Assembly (NCBI GenBank): GCA_963966185.1
Contig: CAWZYM010000283.1
Coordinates: 593,501-657,500 of the forward strand
Direction of reading: 5' to 3'
DNA from: Rhabditoides inermis
Taxonomy: Eukaryota > Nematoda > Chromadorea > Rhabditida > Rhabditidae
Length of the DNA: 64,000 nucleotides
The notes below the pieces were generated by a model. It made no database searches, was not told the origin of the DNA, and saw nothing but the letters and a program-made list of their open reading frames with translations. Position numbers and translations under genes: made by a program. Positions 51,781 through 62,604 of this stretch are shown here, piece after piece; within the stretch, counting starts at the first letter, position 1, and each line of letters begins with the position of its first letter.

Positions 51781-51909
51781 ATGCGCTCCCTCCCCTCCCT
51801 CCTTCTCGTCCTGTCTTTTCTCCTTGCTGACTTCCATAACGCGCTTGTACATAACTTGTCTGGACTTCGCTCAGGATTTGGGAGAAGAAAGACACTTTCT
51901 ATTCCAGCG
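51781..51909 (+). repeat. Duplicated leader exon module upstream of the phospholipase start
   Basis: The module ttccag|cg-ATG-CGCTCCCTCCC occurs at 51,773-51,791 and again at 51,902-51,920, exactly 129 bp (43 codons) apart. Both copies encode MRSLPSLL plus a leucine-rich core. The frame is open between them, so starting at 51,781 would add 43 residues. With a splice acceptor in front of each ATG, the two may be alternative first coding exons or alternative trans-splice sites. Confidence 0.7.
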
Positions 51910-52690
51910 ATGCGCTCCCTCCCATCCCTTCTCCTTCTCCTCCTCCCACTTCTTCTGGCCGTCGAGGGAAAGGCCTACCACCGACTGACCGCCCTCTGGA
52001 ACCTAGAGCAGATGAGCGAGTGAGGGTTTTTATAATTATTTACTAATCCTATTTAATTGAGTTTATGAATTCAGTCAGGCAGGCACATTTTGGAACTGAC
52101 CCACCGAGTGAGTAGTGTTGAAATTGAATCAAATAAAATAATCAAAAGATAATGTATGGGGTCGTATATGATATGAAGTATATGATATAAACTCTTCACG
52201 TCTATCATCGAAGACATTATATAGCAACATGTAGACAGACTAGATAATGCATTGCTGAAACGTATGCAACATTGTCAATATGTGAAATTTACAGTGACTT
52301 TTTGTGACTTTTTTTCCGAATGTGTTCCCGTCATAAACCGGACATTGATTTCTGTGCATTAATAATTGTATGCTATGTGGTTTCTTTACTTCGTGACCGC
52401 TCAAGAGTTCAGGGGCGAGTTCAGATTCTCTGTTTCAAACACTGACATTGACATCTATGTGGATTGTGTGGCAGCTGAAGTGTTGTATCTGTTTCTGTGT
52501 GGATCCACACAGAAACACAGTGGACACAGTGGATCCAAACGATGTGGATATCTGTGATATCATTGTGGATATGTGTTCACAATCAGGTGCGTTCTGCACT
52601 ACAACGCCCTCGTCTACAACAACTACGGATGTTGGTGCGGGATCGGAGGAAGTCATGAGCCGGTCGACGAGATTGATAGGTGAGTGTCTC

Positions 52691-52726
<36 letters not shown>

Positions 52727-53425
52727 GTTCAGTTGCATTTGTTACATATATTTGCTCTTTTTTGTGTAGTAAATGACACTAAATGAATTATGAACAATCA
52801 AACATCGAAAGGTGTGGAATATGAGGCAAGAACTACAATTTATCGATAGATGAGTTTCATCCCAGCCGTTTACTTAAAATCCTACATCTATCCTTGGCCT
52901 TGCCGATAAGAATAAACATTGTATTACATTATTTTCTTCCCACTCTCAACTTGTCAGTAGATTAAATTGATAGATATAGGTAAACGTCGAAAACACCTTG
53001 ATAAATTTCAAAAAGTTGAAAATAATTAGCGTCTGTAGACAAAATTCCACCGGAAAATTGCATACTTCTGAAGCTAACAGTCTCACTAACACTATTCATA
53101 CACTCACTTTTAATAATCTTTAAAAAAAAAAGATGTATCTCTCGGTCTAGACAGACTTTGTCATTTTTTTCTCGGAAAAGCCTGCGACTTCTGGTTATCG
53201 TTTAGTTCCTCGAATCTACTAAAGTGTATTGTTTTATAGAAACTAGAAACAAAACATCTGGGTAAAGTTAAAAGAGAGAGAGAGATAATTCTTGATTTGC
53301 ACGTTTCCGTCTTTCTAGGATGTAATTGGTTCTGATGTCATGACTCACTAATTTTCATCACATTGTCGTCAATTTTTTTTGAATAATTAAAAAGACATTT
53401 CCATAGGGTTACGCCTACGTGTTCT

Positions 53426-53482
<57 letters not shown>

Positions 53483-56400
53483 CGTGATTTCTAATATGAA
53501 AAAAGAAATGGAAAACGTGATTGAAAAAAAAAATTAATTTGATAAGTTACGCTTCACACCATGCACGCACAAACTAGAGTAGTCGTGTAATATTTTCTTC
53601 TAATAATCCTACTTAGACTTTTGTAAAATCCAACCCCACTACTAGAGTGTCTTTGAAAGTTGTGTTGTTATATTCTAAACACGGAAATATATTGTTGCGT
53701 ATTTTCGTATCACAACAAGTGCACTTGCGTCATTTTCACTGTAACTCTCTGATGTTGTGAGAAGACGGAACTGCGAACTGCGTATACAAAAATATAAATG
53801 TATGAATAACATTTTTACATACGTTTTATCATGGTAATATTCCAGTTGCTTTTCACTTGAAGCGTAACAGCGTAACGCGAATATCTCTACGTAAAACACG
53901 TGCATTTGGACATTTGGTTGCTTTGGTTGAAGAACCAAGTACGCATAGCTTGCTCTACGATAGCAGGAGCTAAGTATTTATCTCTCATGAATTTTTTCTA
54001 AAGGACGCACGCTCTTTCGGCGTTTCTCTCATCGTCGTCACACCCATTTCATATGTGAAAATTGCATGACATCTTATTCCATAAGGAATAAAATTGTAAT
54101 AAGTAAAAAGTACAATGTATTGTATAGCATTGTATTTACTTATTGTATATATTGTATCGCTAGCTTGTAACTATGTGTGAATGAAGATATATAGAAAGCG
54201 TCACAGTTAATAAGTATTTGATTGACTTTAGTATTATCCCGGTGAATCAGCATCTTATTTCTTATCTTATTTGAATTCTTTGCAAAAGAATGAACGCTGT
54301 GATGATTGGAAATGACTACACTCGAGCTTCTTTTTATGCATTAAATTATTGAATAAGTATCTTGTAATATGTGATTTTTGGGATATACATACAAACAAAA
54401 TACTTTGTAAATACATAATACATGTTTTTTTCAGGTGCTGCATGAACCACGACCACTGCTACGACAAAGCGATCGACGATGGATTGTGAGTTTCCAGAGA
54501 GAGAAAGAGAGAGGGAGAGAGAAAGAGAGAGAGAGAGAAAGAGAGAGGAGGGAGGGGGGGGTGAAAGAGAGATAAAATAAATTTACAATCATAACTTTTT
54601 GCTGACGTTTGTATTCACTTACATCACGGATTGTTTTTTCAGCCTTCTGATTTTACAACATTTTGGCGGAACAGAACAACAAAAATATGTAAACTCCTAT
54701 TTCATGTGTATTCCACAATTTTCAAACTATTCGCTGTTCAACATAGAATCTTGCTTATGAAACTGTGATTCGTAATCTTGTCCGAATTCAAATGACCAGA
54801 ATTATCTCGACCGGATGAAAGTATATCGAGTGGTGTGTCACGTCCAGAATACCTAGGTCAAAGACACCTATTTTCTACATCCCCCGCAATTTTTTCTAAA
54901 TTTAAAAATGAACGACACATTAAAAAACAATCTTTTTTCAGCTGTTTCGATGTTCCGGTGGAATACCTGGATGGATATAGCTGGAACTGTGTCGACTCCG
55001 TCGCCACCTGTGCCGGTGAATATCTCTCTCTCTCTCTCTCTATCTCTATCTCTCTCTTTTTTTTCTCTTTCTTCCTCTTTCTTCCTTTCTCTCCTTTTCC
55101 TCTCTTTCTCTTTCTCTCTCTCTTTCAGTCCGACTCTCTTTTTCTCCTTTTATCTCTTTTCCATAGTTTCTTTCCCTCTTTCTCCCTCTCTACCTCTCGT
55201 ACTATAGTTTGGTGATTGTTAGTACAGCTCAACCCTATTCAGTTTCGGTTCTACCATAGACCGCAATTATCACATCATGTCACACAAATGGAAAAAAAAT
55301 GCACAGCTAATCGAAAGCCACTATATGAATAAACTTAAAAGTGGCTGACTGCTGGTTTGAAAGAGCATGAATCACAAGGCATGTATTTGGTTCAGCAGTG
55401 TGGTTTGTACCTCCACCCCCGCAACATTCTCAGGGTAACCACAGAAAATTCATATATAAAAACCGTTCTGTAAAACCCGTGTAACTTGGATCTGCATATT
55501 TTTTTTCCGGAATTGCAAACTGTACAAACGGAACTAATAATAATCCGAGATGATGTCAAAGTTTTTTTGCGTGGCACGCTGTTTCCTCGGGCGAACTCCA
55601 ATTGTCCCATTCATACTTTTTGCACCCTTTCCATAACAACATTGAATCGGCACCCTTATACTAATCTGAGTATTTTTTTAACCAATTTTTTTTAAATTTT
55701 GCTGATGACGACAAAAACAGCGGCTGGCTGCAAACACGTGTACAAACACTTTTTTTCTAATTTCTATTCAAGAAAACATTTGAACGTCGCATGGCTTATA
55801 GGCATATTGTACTCTGATGTTGATACTGAAAAAAATCAGTATTGAGATATTTTCAAAACACGGAAGGAATTTCCTGTTGCGAAAACACCAGAATCCTTCA
55901 TAGAAATCCGGATATAGAAATGTTTTTGGGGGAATTCCCTGTTTCATTTATTACGATTCAGTCTTCTTCTCGTCATTATTAATTTCCATCTTCCATCAGT
56001 ACATATGATGTGCAACATGACGTTAACACTATCATTCACATACAGATGTGGCCAGACACACGGTCCAATGTTGCCGATGTTGCCATTGTTGCCACTTTTG
56101 GCAACATGGCTGTAACCCAGCTCAAAGTTGAGTAATCGTCTCGTTATTGAGCTCGATTGAAAGCGGGTGATGTCATCCACGCGCCTCCGCACTAGGTATA
56201 CAAGAAAGGAAACATTGGGCCGTGTGTCTGGCCACATTTGTATTTAAATAACTTAAATTAAATAGTCTTTAGTGAGAAGAGAACAATTTCAAAATTCAAC
56301 TTTTCACAAGTACTTAAACTACAGTGGCCGCGCGGACTACTTTATTGCGAGATACCATGGGAAATGGAGAGACACGCGTCTCCTGTCCCCACAGTCTTTT

Positions 56401-58220
56401 TGCGAAAGAATTCGAATATTTAGCCGTCAATAGGAGGCTACATTCCGCGCACTGTATATATGCTAAAAATGAATGGAACATTTAGAAAACGATCTGAAAA
56501 GTTTAGATTTCGTAGTGAGAAATACCTATTCGGCGCGTAGGATCATACACGCGTCTAATCGGTGATTTTCACCACGAAATCAAAACTGTCGTTGGTTTGG
56601 TGTGCATCCCTGCAAATCGGTACCAGTTTCTTTGCCTGGTTGTTAGTGCAGAGTGTCTTGTGGGTGGCACGTTGGAAATTGAAATGTACTACTTACTGGG
56701 TGCTAGACTATTTTGTATCTTGTATCTTGTAAAGGGCACGTGCTTTCTCCCGCTATTTTTGTCGTCAAAAGCAAAAAGCACCTATTTTCAGGCGTGACGC
56801 GTTTTGAGTGCACCTGTGAAGCTAATAGCGTTGCTTACTCACTTTCTCTCTCTCTCCTGCCTTTTTGAAGTCACAGATTGTCGCAGACTGCTCATTTATA
56901 ATACGTAAACCTAATTCTCTTTTTTATGAACTTCCTCTTGACGAAATAAAAAGAAGGCAAATAATATATTCGAATTAAACCTTCCGCCTCTTCCGCGCCC
57001 CCTCAGAAAGTGTCACATCCACAAGGCACTAGCTGTCAGTGGCAGACCAAAGAAACCAAAGAAACCATCATTATTAGAATGATCGTCGGTGGTTTTGGTG
57101 CAGTTTCCAAAGCTTCCGGACAGTCTTGTACTAAACTCTAGAGAGAAACTATATAATGTGTGAACTAGCAACATAGATACACGTCTAGAGACCTGGTTTT
57201 TACAACTTTTTTACAGTAAATGACGCCATGCCAGACTCTTTTTGCAGCATCACTTAAGAGAGAAACGGAGAGAGAGCGCATAACAGATGCGACTAATTTC
57301 GAACTATCGTGAGAAGACTGGACACACGCAGCGAGGAGATTATGTGTGCATATCGTCGGATTGGGTCCTATATGCCATCCATGACATTTCACATGTTGTG
57401 CAGTTTCGTGCAACACAACGTGTTCCCTCTCACAAAGCGTTTTGGATATTTGATGACATACATGTTGTGTTGCACAAAACTGCACAACATGTGAAATATC
57501 ACGGTTGGCACATAGGATCCCATCCGACTATAAATAGTGATACTCTGATATTCTGATATATTGATATTCTGATATAATATATATTATGTGCTAGAGGGGA
57601 AAAAGAGTTCAGAGTTGCACATGGCCGATTTCGTTCTAAGTCCAAGTCCACGGATTATTCGGTGCTTATAGGGCTATCAGCTTAGAGCTCAGAGCAATGA
57701 GTAACGACTTTAATCTCAAGTCAGAGGGTTATACTCTGATCCCAAGACAGACTTGTATCATAAAAACTCTTTTGATCGACTTCAAACGATATTTTGATCC
57801 GAAGTCAGAGGATTATTGTCACAACCATAGTTTTAGGATTACACGTAACACATGTAAAAACTTTTTTTAATCTTCTATGAACTGTGCGAATGTTTATTCG
57901 GAATCGCAAACATGATCATGGCACGTACAAAACTGAAATTCATAACCTAAGATGGTCATAGTTTATAGCACCGTATGGAAGATGCGGGTTCACTAATCGG
58001 TCTCTCGCATTTCCATCTCACAAAGTGCATCCGTATTGCGGACAATACCATTGAACCAATGTCGACGTGCACGACTATACGTACATATTCCTCGTACTCA
58101 ACGTACCGTACGAGCGTGTTTACAGAGCACCAGGATCCGTGCAAGGCGGCGCTGTGCGAGTGCGATAGGCTGGTCGTGAACTGTTGGAGCAAGGAACCCA
58201 AGCCCGCGGAGGTACGAACC

Positions 58221-58273
<53 letters not shown>

Positions 58274-58373
58274 CTGTCTCACTTTTCAGAAGAAGAAGTG
58301 CAACCATACTGGTTGGCTAGGCTGGCTTCGCAAGAAGGCTGAGGAGAAGGCAGAGAGCAGCTTCGGCATCTGA
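51910..58373 (+). CDS. Secreted phospholipase A2 (PA2 / CCxxHD family)
   Basis: Six exons: 51910-52019, 52587-52679, 54435-54485, 54942-55015, 58126-58211, 58290-58373. All introns are GT-AG and phases match, giving 165 residues. It hydrolyses the sn-2 ester of phospholipids in a calcium-dependent way, outside the cell or in the secretory path. Visible: a leucine-rich signal peptide (about 1-21), the calcium loop YGCWCG (50-55), the active-site helix CCMNHDHCYD (69-78, His73/Asp74), YSWNC, and CECD with the second active-site Asp (Asp123). At least 11 cysteines suit a disulfide-rich fold. The tail is basic and lysine-rich (KKKC, RKKAEEKAE). The layout is like C. elegans secretory PLA2 proteins. 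Intron 4 is 3.1 kb and holds two inverted-repeat elements; intron 5 is only 78 bp and mostly (CT)n. The start at 51,910 gives the compact signal peptide; 51,781 in frame is the alternative. Confidence 0.88.
52490..52517. repeat. 28-bp perfect palindrome in phospholipase intron 1
   Basis: The 28 bases are identical to their reverse complement, centred on GGATCC. Short repeats of cacagtgga and tgtggat follow, and exon 2 starts 70 bp downstream. Confidence 0.9.
52696..52724. repeat. (CT)n microsatellite in phospholipase intron 2
   Basis: The run begins about 15 bp after the exon 2 donor. Confidence 0.9.
53426..53480. repeat. (GA)n microsatellite in phospholipase intron 2
   Basis: About 50 bp of GA repeat with two interruptions, opposite in orientation to the CT run at 52,696. 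Confidence 0.9.
54497..54575. repeat. GA-rich tract in phospholipase intron 3
   Basis: An imperfect GA/GGA tract starting about 11 bp after the exon 3 donor. Confidence 0.9.
55021..55200. repeat. CT-rich tract at the start of phospholipase intron 4
   Basis: About 180 bp of C/T-rich sequence immediately after the exon 4 donor. Confidence 0.9.
56043..56240. mobile_element. 198-bp MITE, Tc1/mariner type, TA target site
   Basis: Terminal inverted repeats of about 32 bp: left CAGATGTGGCCAGACACACG, right (reverse complement) CAAATGTGGCCAGACACACG, continuing for about 12 more bases. The element is flanked on both sides by TA (56,041-56,042 and 56,241-56,242). The CAG...TGGCC ends resemble Tc1-type termini. 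There is no transposase; it is a non-autonomous copy in intron 4 of the phospholipase gene. Confidence 0.85.
57355..57528. mobile_element. Fold-back element with ~69-bp arms
   Basis: The left arm 57,355-57,422 and right arm 57,460-57,528 are reverse complements with roughly ten mismatches over about 69 bp. The spacer is 37 bp. Arms begin gtcggattgggtcctat and end gtgcaacacaac. Transcribed as part of phospholipase intron 4 it would form a long near-perfect hairpin. It could be a fold-back transposon remnant or a small-RNA precursor. Confidence 0.8.
58222..58270. repeat. (CT)n microsatellite forming most of phospholipase intron 5
   Basis: About 24 CT units lie in a 78-bp intron between the GTACGA donor and the ACTTTTCAG acceptor. 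The microsatellite takes the place of the polypyrimidine tract. Confidence 0.9.
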
Positions 58374-59166
58374 ACGTCGTCAGACACTCGATCGCCTACG
58401 ACGTCATCTGACCGTCTAGCCCTATCGTCTACGTTCACAACCATGTCTATAAACAGATTTCCCCATTTCATTGTTGCATTGTTCCCGGTAGCCTGACCTT
58501 TCCCTACCCTCTTTCCTCTCACTCACTCCTACCCTCTTAGCAAATGTCAAATCTATGCATGCATATCGTGGCCTTTTCTCCTACTTTGAGGAGTTTGGCC
58601 CGTCGACATTTCTCTCCCTTCCTCTCTCCCTCTCTCACTCCCTCCCTCTCTCCCTCTCTCCCTCTCTCCCTCTCTCTCACTCTCTGGATTTGGTTCCTTC
58701 TTCCTTGTCCTCCTGGTATCTCCGATCACACGCTCGGCTGACTATCAAAAGCCGCGTCCCCACGCAAAACTTGTGTGTGTATGTTAGCGGCACACAACAT
58801 CATATTGCAATTGTCGGAGTGAATGATGTGATTTCCGCTTTCGCTTTTCCTCCCCCAGTGGAAGCGGACAATGGCAACACAGCATGTGAGAGACCGACGC
58901 TTCTGGTATATCAGGTGGATTGGGTTTCCCGAGGGTAAACGATTCCGTCACTTGTGACGCGTCGATCATCAAATGAATAACATGCACTACGTTGTACTTC
59001 TAGCAAAAACAACACGAAGAATCTTTCAGAACATCTTTATGTAATATCAGCACAAACAATGCAAACATGGTCGTGGTGAAAAGAGAGACAGGGACCCGTA
59101 ACGCAACAACAGCCGATGAGAAGAGAGAGATGGAGAGATCTCTAAGCCTAAGAGTGGTGGTGATGA
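58374..59166. other. Convergent intergenic region, 3-prime flanks of phospholipase and PAN genes
   Basis: The stops of the two convergent genes are about 790 bp apart. A CT-rich tract lies at 58,614-58,684. I found no canonical AATAAA downstream of the phospholipase stop; AATGAA near 58,974 is a possible variant. No gene is seen. Confidence 0.5.
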
Positions 59167-59665
59167 CTAGAGGACCATAGGGGTCCATTGAGATGGGCTC
59201 GAGAAGTGCGGGCTGTGCCTGCTCTGTCGGACGTGCCGCTTTCCGATGCCTCGCGGTCTGGGAGGGAGGAAGCCGCTGAAGGTGTTGTACTCGAGCTTGA
59301 GTCCCTTGAGTGCTTCGATGCACTCGCACCGTCCCCGGTCCGAGTCGTCGTCTTCCGGATCGCTGGGCGTCCAGGAGTAGAGGATCGCTCCAGGAACGCG
59401 CATGCACACATCTCGACACGAATCGCCTGAAATACAGTAATACAGATGATAATATTGATTGGCGAGTTTGTATAGATTGATTTGATTCTATTTGACAGAA
59501 GACGGTGATCATTGTGAGAGATGACTAACGCAACACGTCAGCGGCATACTCAGAAGTGGTTTGCCCTAACCAGACGAGCTTGCGCCACAAATCATTCTAT
59601 GAATGCGCATGCGGTTCCGCTACCGGGTTCACCTACTCTACTCTCTCCCTAAACTTCCCGTTGAT

Positions 59666-59696
<31 letters not shown>

Positions 59697-60559
59697 GAGA
59701 GAATCATGATACTACAAAGGCACGAAAAATTGCATAGCGTAAAACGATAATAATAGGCATAATCGTTGACGAAACCACGAAATCTATACAAAAAACACTA
59801 CTTGCAACCCACACGCTCCAAATACGCTACAATGCGAAATCTTCCCAGATCAAATACGAAATGATCTCACCTTCGACATCTTCCTGTGTCGCTATCACTG
59901 GCCCGAGCGCAATATGATCGCGAAACCGATCCCTGATGACGTCACCTGGAAAAACAGATTCATTAAGTAGCGGTCAGACTCAACTTTTGCTGGCAAAAGA
60001 GCCTCAGAGAGATCTCAGAACGCGCCTCAGAGAGATTCTCAGAAAGTGTCTTTTTGTATCATAAAGCGCCTTTTTTTGAAACATAATCGAGTCGCTTTTA
60101 TAATTATACTCTGCATTGTGGTAAAGATGTATGCAATACAAATCCTGTACCCTCTCGCGCGCGCGCTTACTGTAATTCCGTCATAATTACGGACTATAGT
60201 GTTCGTGTCGCAGGTGGCGCTAGTATTCATAATACGGTCTAATCTCTTCCGGGACTAGCCGAGTACCCAGCAATTAGTGCTTATACCGATCAAAGTTCAG
60301 CAGGATTCATCGCGAAAAACGGCTAATACATAAAGCGGTGTGTTTGCTGTATGTTTACTGCATGACGCGAACATTAGTTGTCTAGGAGTTCCTATTCTGG
60401 TCGCAGGAAATGATACGCGAATGAATCCTCATAATGGTGAATCAAGTGACAACACTTGTCCAGTCAACTATTTTCGGACGCGGAAGTACGGTAGTGAGCG
60501 TCAATTTCCTCGTTAGTTTTTCTCGCCGCTTTTCTCTGCGCGAGTTGCGTTTTATGATG

Positions 60560-60614
<55 letters not shown>

Positions 60615-60723
60615 CGCTATCTCCCACGCAGTGCGATTGAGTTCCTCCCTCTTTCCCTGCCTCTCTGCGCATCTCGTGTCAATCCCTTATATCCTTATAT
60701 GGTCGAACGATATACTCAATTTG

Positions 60724-60769
<46 letters not shown>

Positions 60770-61122
60770 TCTCTCTCTCTATGACGTGCGGGCAGATGAT
60801 AAGTTTTCCGGGTCCGTAGAATGATGCGAGGGTGGTTCTGGGTGGGGGAAGTGGGGAAATCGAATCTCTCGAGCTATACTTCCAAATCCCCGCCTACAGG
60901 AAAACAGCAGGCAGCACAGCACATAATTTCCTCATTTTTGGTGATTTCCTATTCGCGGGTGCCAGAGAGCAGGCGAGAGAGTGTGGCAGAATGAGAGAGA
61001 GAGAGAGAGAGACGCAGACACACTCACTTTCATCCAGGCAAAATCCGACGGTCGAGTGCTCTTTTCGTTGCAACTCCCCGGAAAGTGATCGCGACTGAAA
61101 GAGCGGGAGGTTGAGAGAGGTT

Positions 61123-61165
<43 letters not shown>

Positions 61166-61605
61166 GGGGGGAGTATTATGCTAAAGTGTCTCTGGAAAGT
61201 TTCATGCGTGCGTTGATATGCTGAATCATTCACCACCTAGGTAAGACTTGCAAATGTCGGTCGGTGGAATCGAGAATGACAGAGGGAAATGGGAAAGGGT
61301 AGGTGGGCGGGCGAACCTTGAGAAAACACGTCTCATCGCTGGATATCCATTCGTAAGCGAAGCAAGACGGATCTTCTCGGCACTCCATCGCGCAGCCTCG
61401 ATGGTCGATCAACCTGTAGTGAAACGTATCAGTGTGTGAAACGTAGATGAAACATCGGTCAGCCATGCGTTTTTCGAAACGTAGCTATTCTAAGCGAGTA
61501 CATTGTGCGAGTCATATTATCAGCGCACCCGGCCATTACAGGATTACAGAGTATTGTTGCCAAAGAAGTTGTGACGCAGACATGCCAGACTAACGTCGTC
61601 GAAAC

Positions 61606-61641
<36 letters not shown>

Positions 61642-62220
61642 TACCGTAATCTCCTGAACTCTGCACCCGAAACGGTGTGACCGGAGGCGGTGTTGAAACA
61701 CTTACCTGCAAAATGAAACAGGTAAGTCCTGGTAAGTCATCATAGTAGAAGCTGGTCGGAGATTGGCATTTTGCAAAGATCGCGTCATTTGATGTGGACT
61801 CTAGGGGGCGCGCGTGGGTTGGAGAGGCTTGGAAGGCTCTCCGAGAGGCAACGAACCGTGCGCTAGACTTCCGGCGACTTCCCCCTCTCTCACTCACACA
61901 CAATGAATGACCGCAACAAAAAGGAGAAACTACTCAGCGTTCTGGAGTAAAAGTTCCGCGTTTCACGTTCTCTGTGTGGAGGACACAACGGCTTTGATCT
62001 CTACTATGTGATGTTATTGTACATTACGGTACGCGTACGACCATTACGGTATCTATTTTCGAAAAATCACTGCGATTATACAATGCGTTGCACGAATCAA
62101 TAAATTTGATGTTTCGTTCAAAATCGAGTTGTAGTTGTTACAGTAACCTGGATTAAAGGAGGGGTGCGTAGACAAACACATTAGCATTCGCGCGGATAGT
62201 ACCAGGGCGGAGAGAAAGAG

Positions 62221-62258
<38 letters not shown>

Positions 62259-62588
62259 TAGATAAGGATGTAGGTATGAACGAGATAGGATCTCACGATA
62301 AACCGCTCTAATACGCGATAATGATTTGTGAATCGAAAATCGGAGGAAAACCGGAGAAGATCACACGATCATACGTCTATGAACTGCGCTACAGGAAGTT
62401 AAAAGGTATGTAAACATTACGCATACATCCAATAGGTTCACTCGAAAAGAATACTCACCCGTAGCATTCAACTCGCCGCACAGCGATAGGAATAGAATGA
62501 TGGCGAGGGGTCGTTGCGGCGCAGGGATCCTTTTAATGGTCCGCTCGTCATCTGTGGAAGTCGTCGTCGTCACCTCAGCTGCTCGCAT
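59167..62588 (-). CDS. Secreted PAN/Apple-domain protein
   Basis: Six minus-strand exons: 62588-62459, 61705-61645, 61413-61317, 61094-61028, 59945-59871, 59426-59167. All have GT-AG introns and matching phases, giving 229 residues. A 28-residue N-terminal stretch precedes a hydrophobic core (PLAIILFLSLCG), read as a signal peptide or signal anchor. Residues 45-118 form a complete PAN module with six cysteines (46, 71, 75, 81, 93, 115) and the typical KCFNTASGHTVSG opening and FAYEW core. Residues 145-196 (CRDVC, YSW, CEC, YNTFSGF) look like the second half of another PAN-like module. The tail is basic and Ser/Pro-rich. PAN domains bind proteins or sugars; the partner here is unknown. The intron 3 donor (AAG|GTTCGC) is weak, but its join keeps frame. 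An acceptor-like CATTGTCAG lies just before ATGCGAG. Confidence 0.82.
59666..59702. repeat. (GA)n microsatellite in PAN gene intron 5
   Basis: Interrupted GA repeat of about 37 bp. Confidence 0.9.
60563..60780. repeat. Two (CT)n microsatellites in PAN gene intron 4
   Basis: Runs at about 60,563-60,609 and 60,727-60,780, plus-strand CT, so GA in the sense of this gene. Confidence 0.9.
61127..61164. repeat. (GA)n microsatellite in PAN gene intron 3
   Basis: About 19 GA units on the plus strand, so CT in the sense of this gene. It lies about 30 bp upstream of the exon 4 acceptor. Confidence 0.9.
61611..61637. repeat. (CT)n microsatellite in PAN gene intron 2
   Basis: About 13 CT units, close to the exon 2 donor at 61,645. 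Confidence 0.9.
62226..62255. repeat. (GA)n microsatellite in PAN gene intron 1
   Basis: About 14 GA units on the plus strand. Confidence 0.9.
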
Positions 62589-62604
62589 CGTCTGACAATG
62601 TGGA
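62589..62604 (-). promoter_or_regulatory. Likely trans-splice acceptor before the PAN gene start
   Basis: On the minus strand a CT-rich tract and CATTGTCAG (AG at 62,592-62,593) end three bases before the ATG, the usual geometry of a nematode spliced-leader site. Confidence 0.5.

Noticed and set aside
54645..54700. Acceptor-like TTTTTTCAG at about 54,634-54,642 as a phospholipase exon
   Set aside because: The following sequence gives no family-like residues. The acceptor at 54,941 yields the expected CFDVPVEYLDGYSWNC.
59148..59411. Ser-rich alternative frame over the last PAN exon
   Set aside because: It overlaps the PAN frame, whose cysteine and aromatic pattern and splice phase are consistent; the alternative has neither.
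60150..60170. Short (CG)n run
   Set aside because: Only about ten bases long, with no associated feature.
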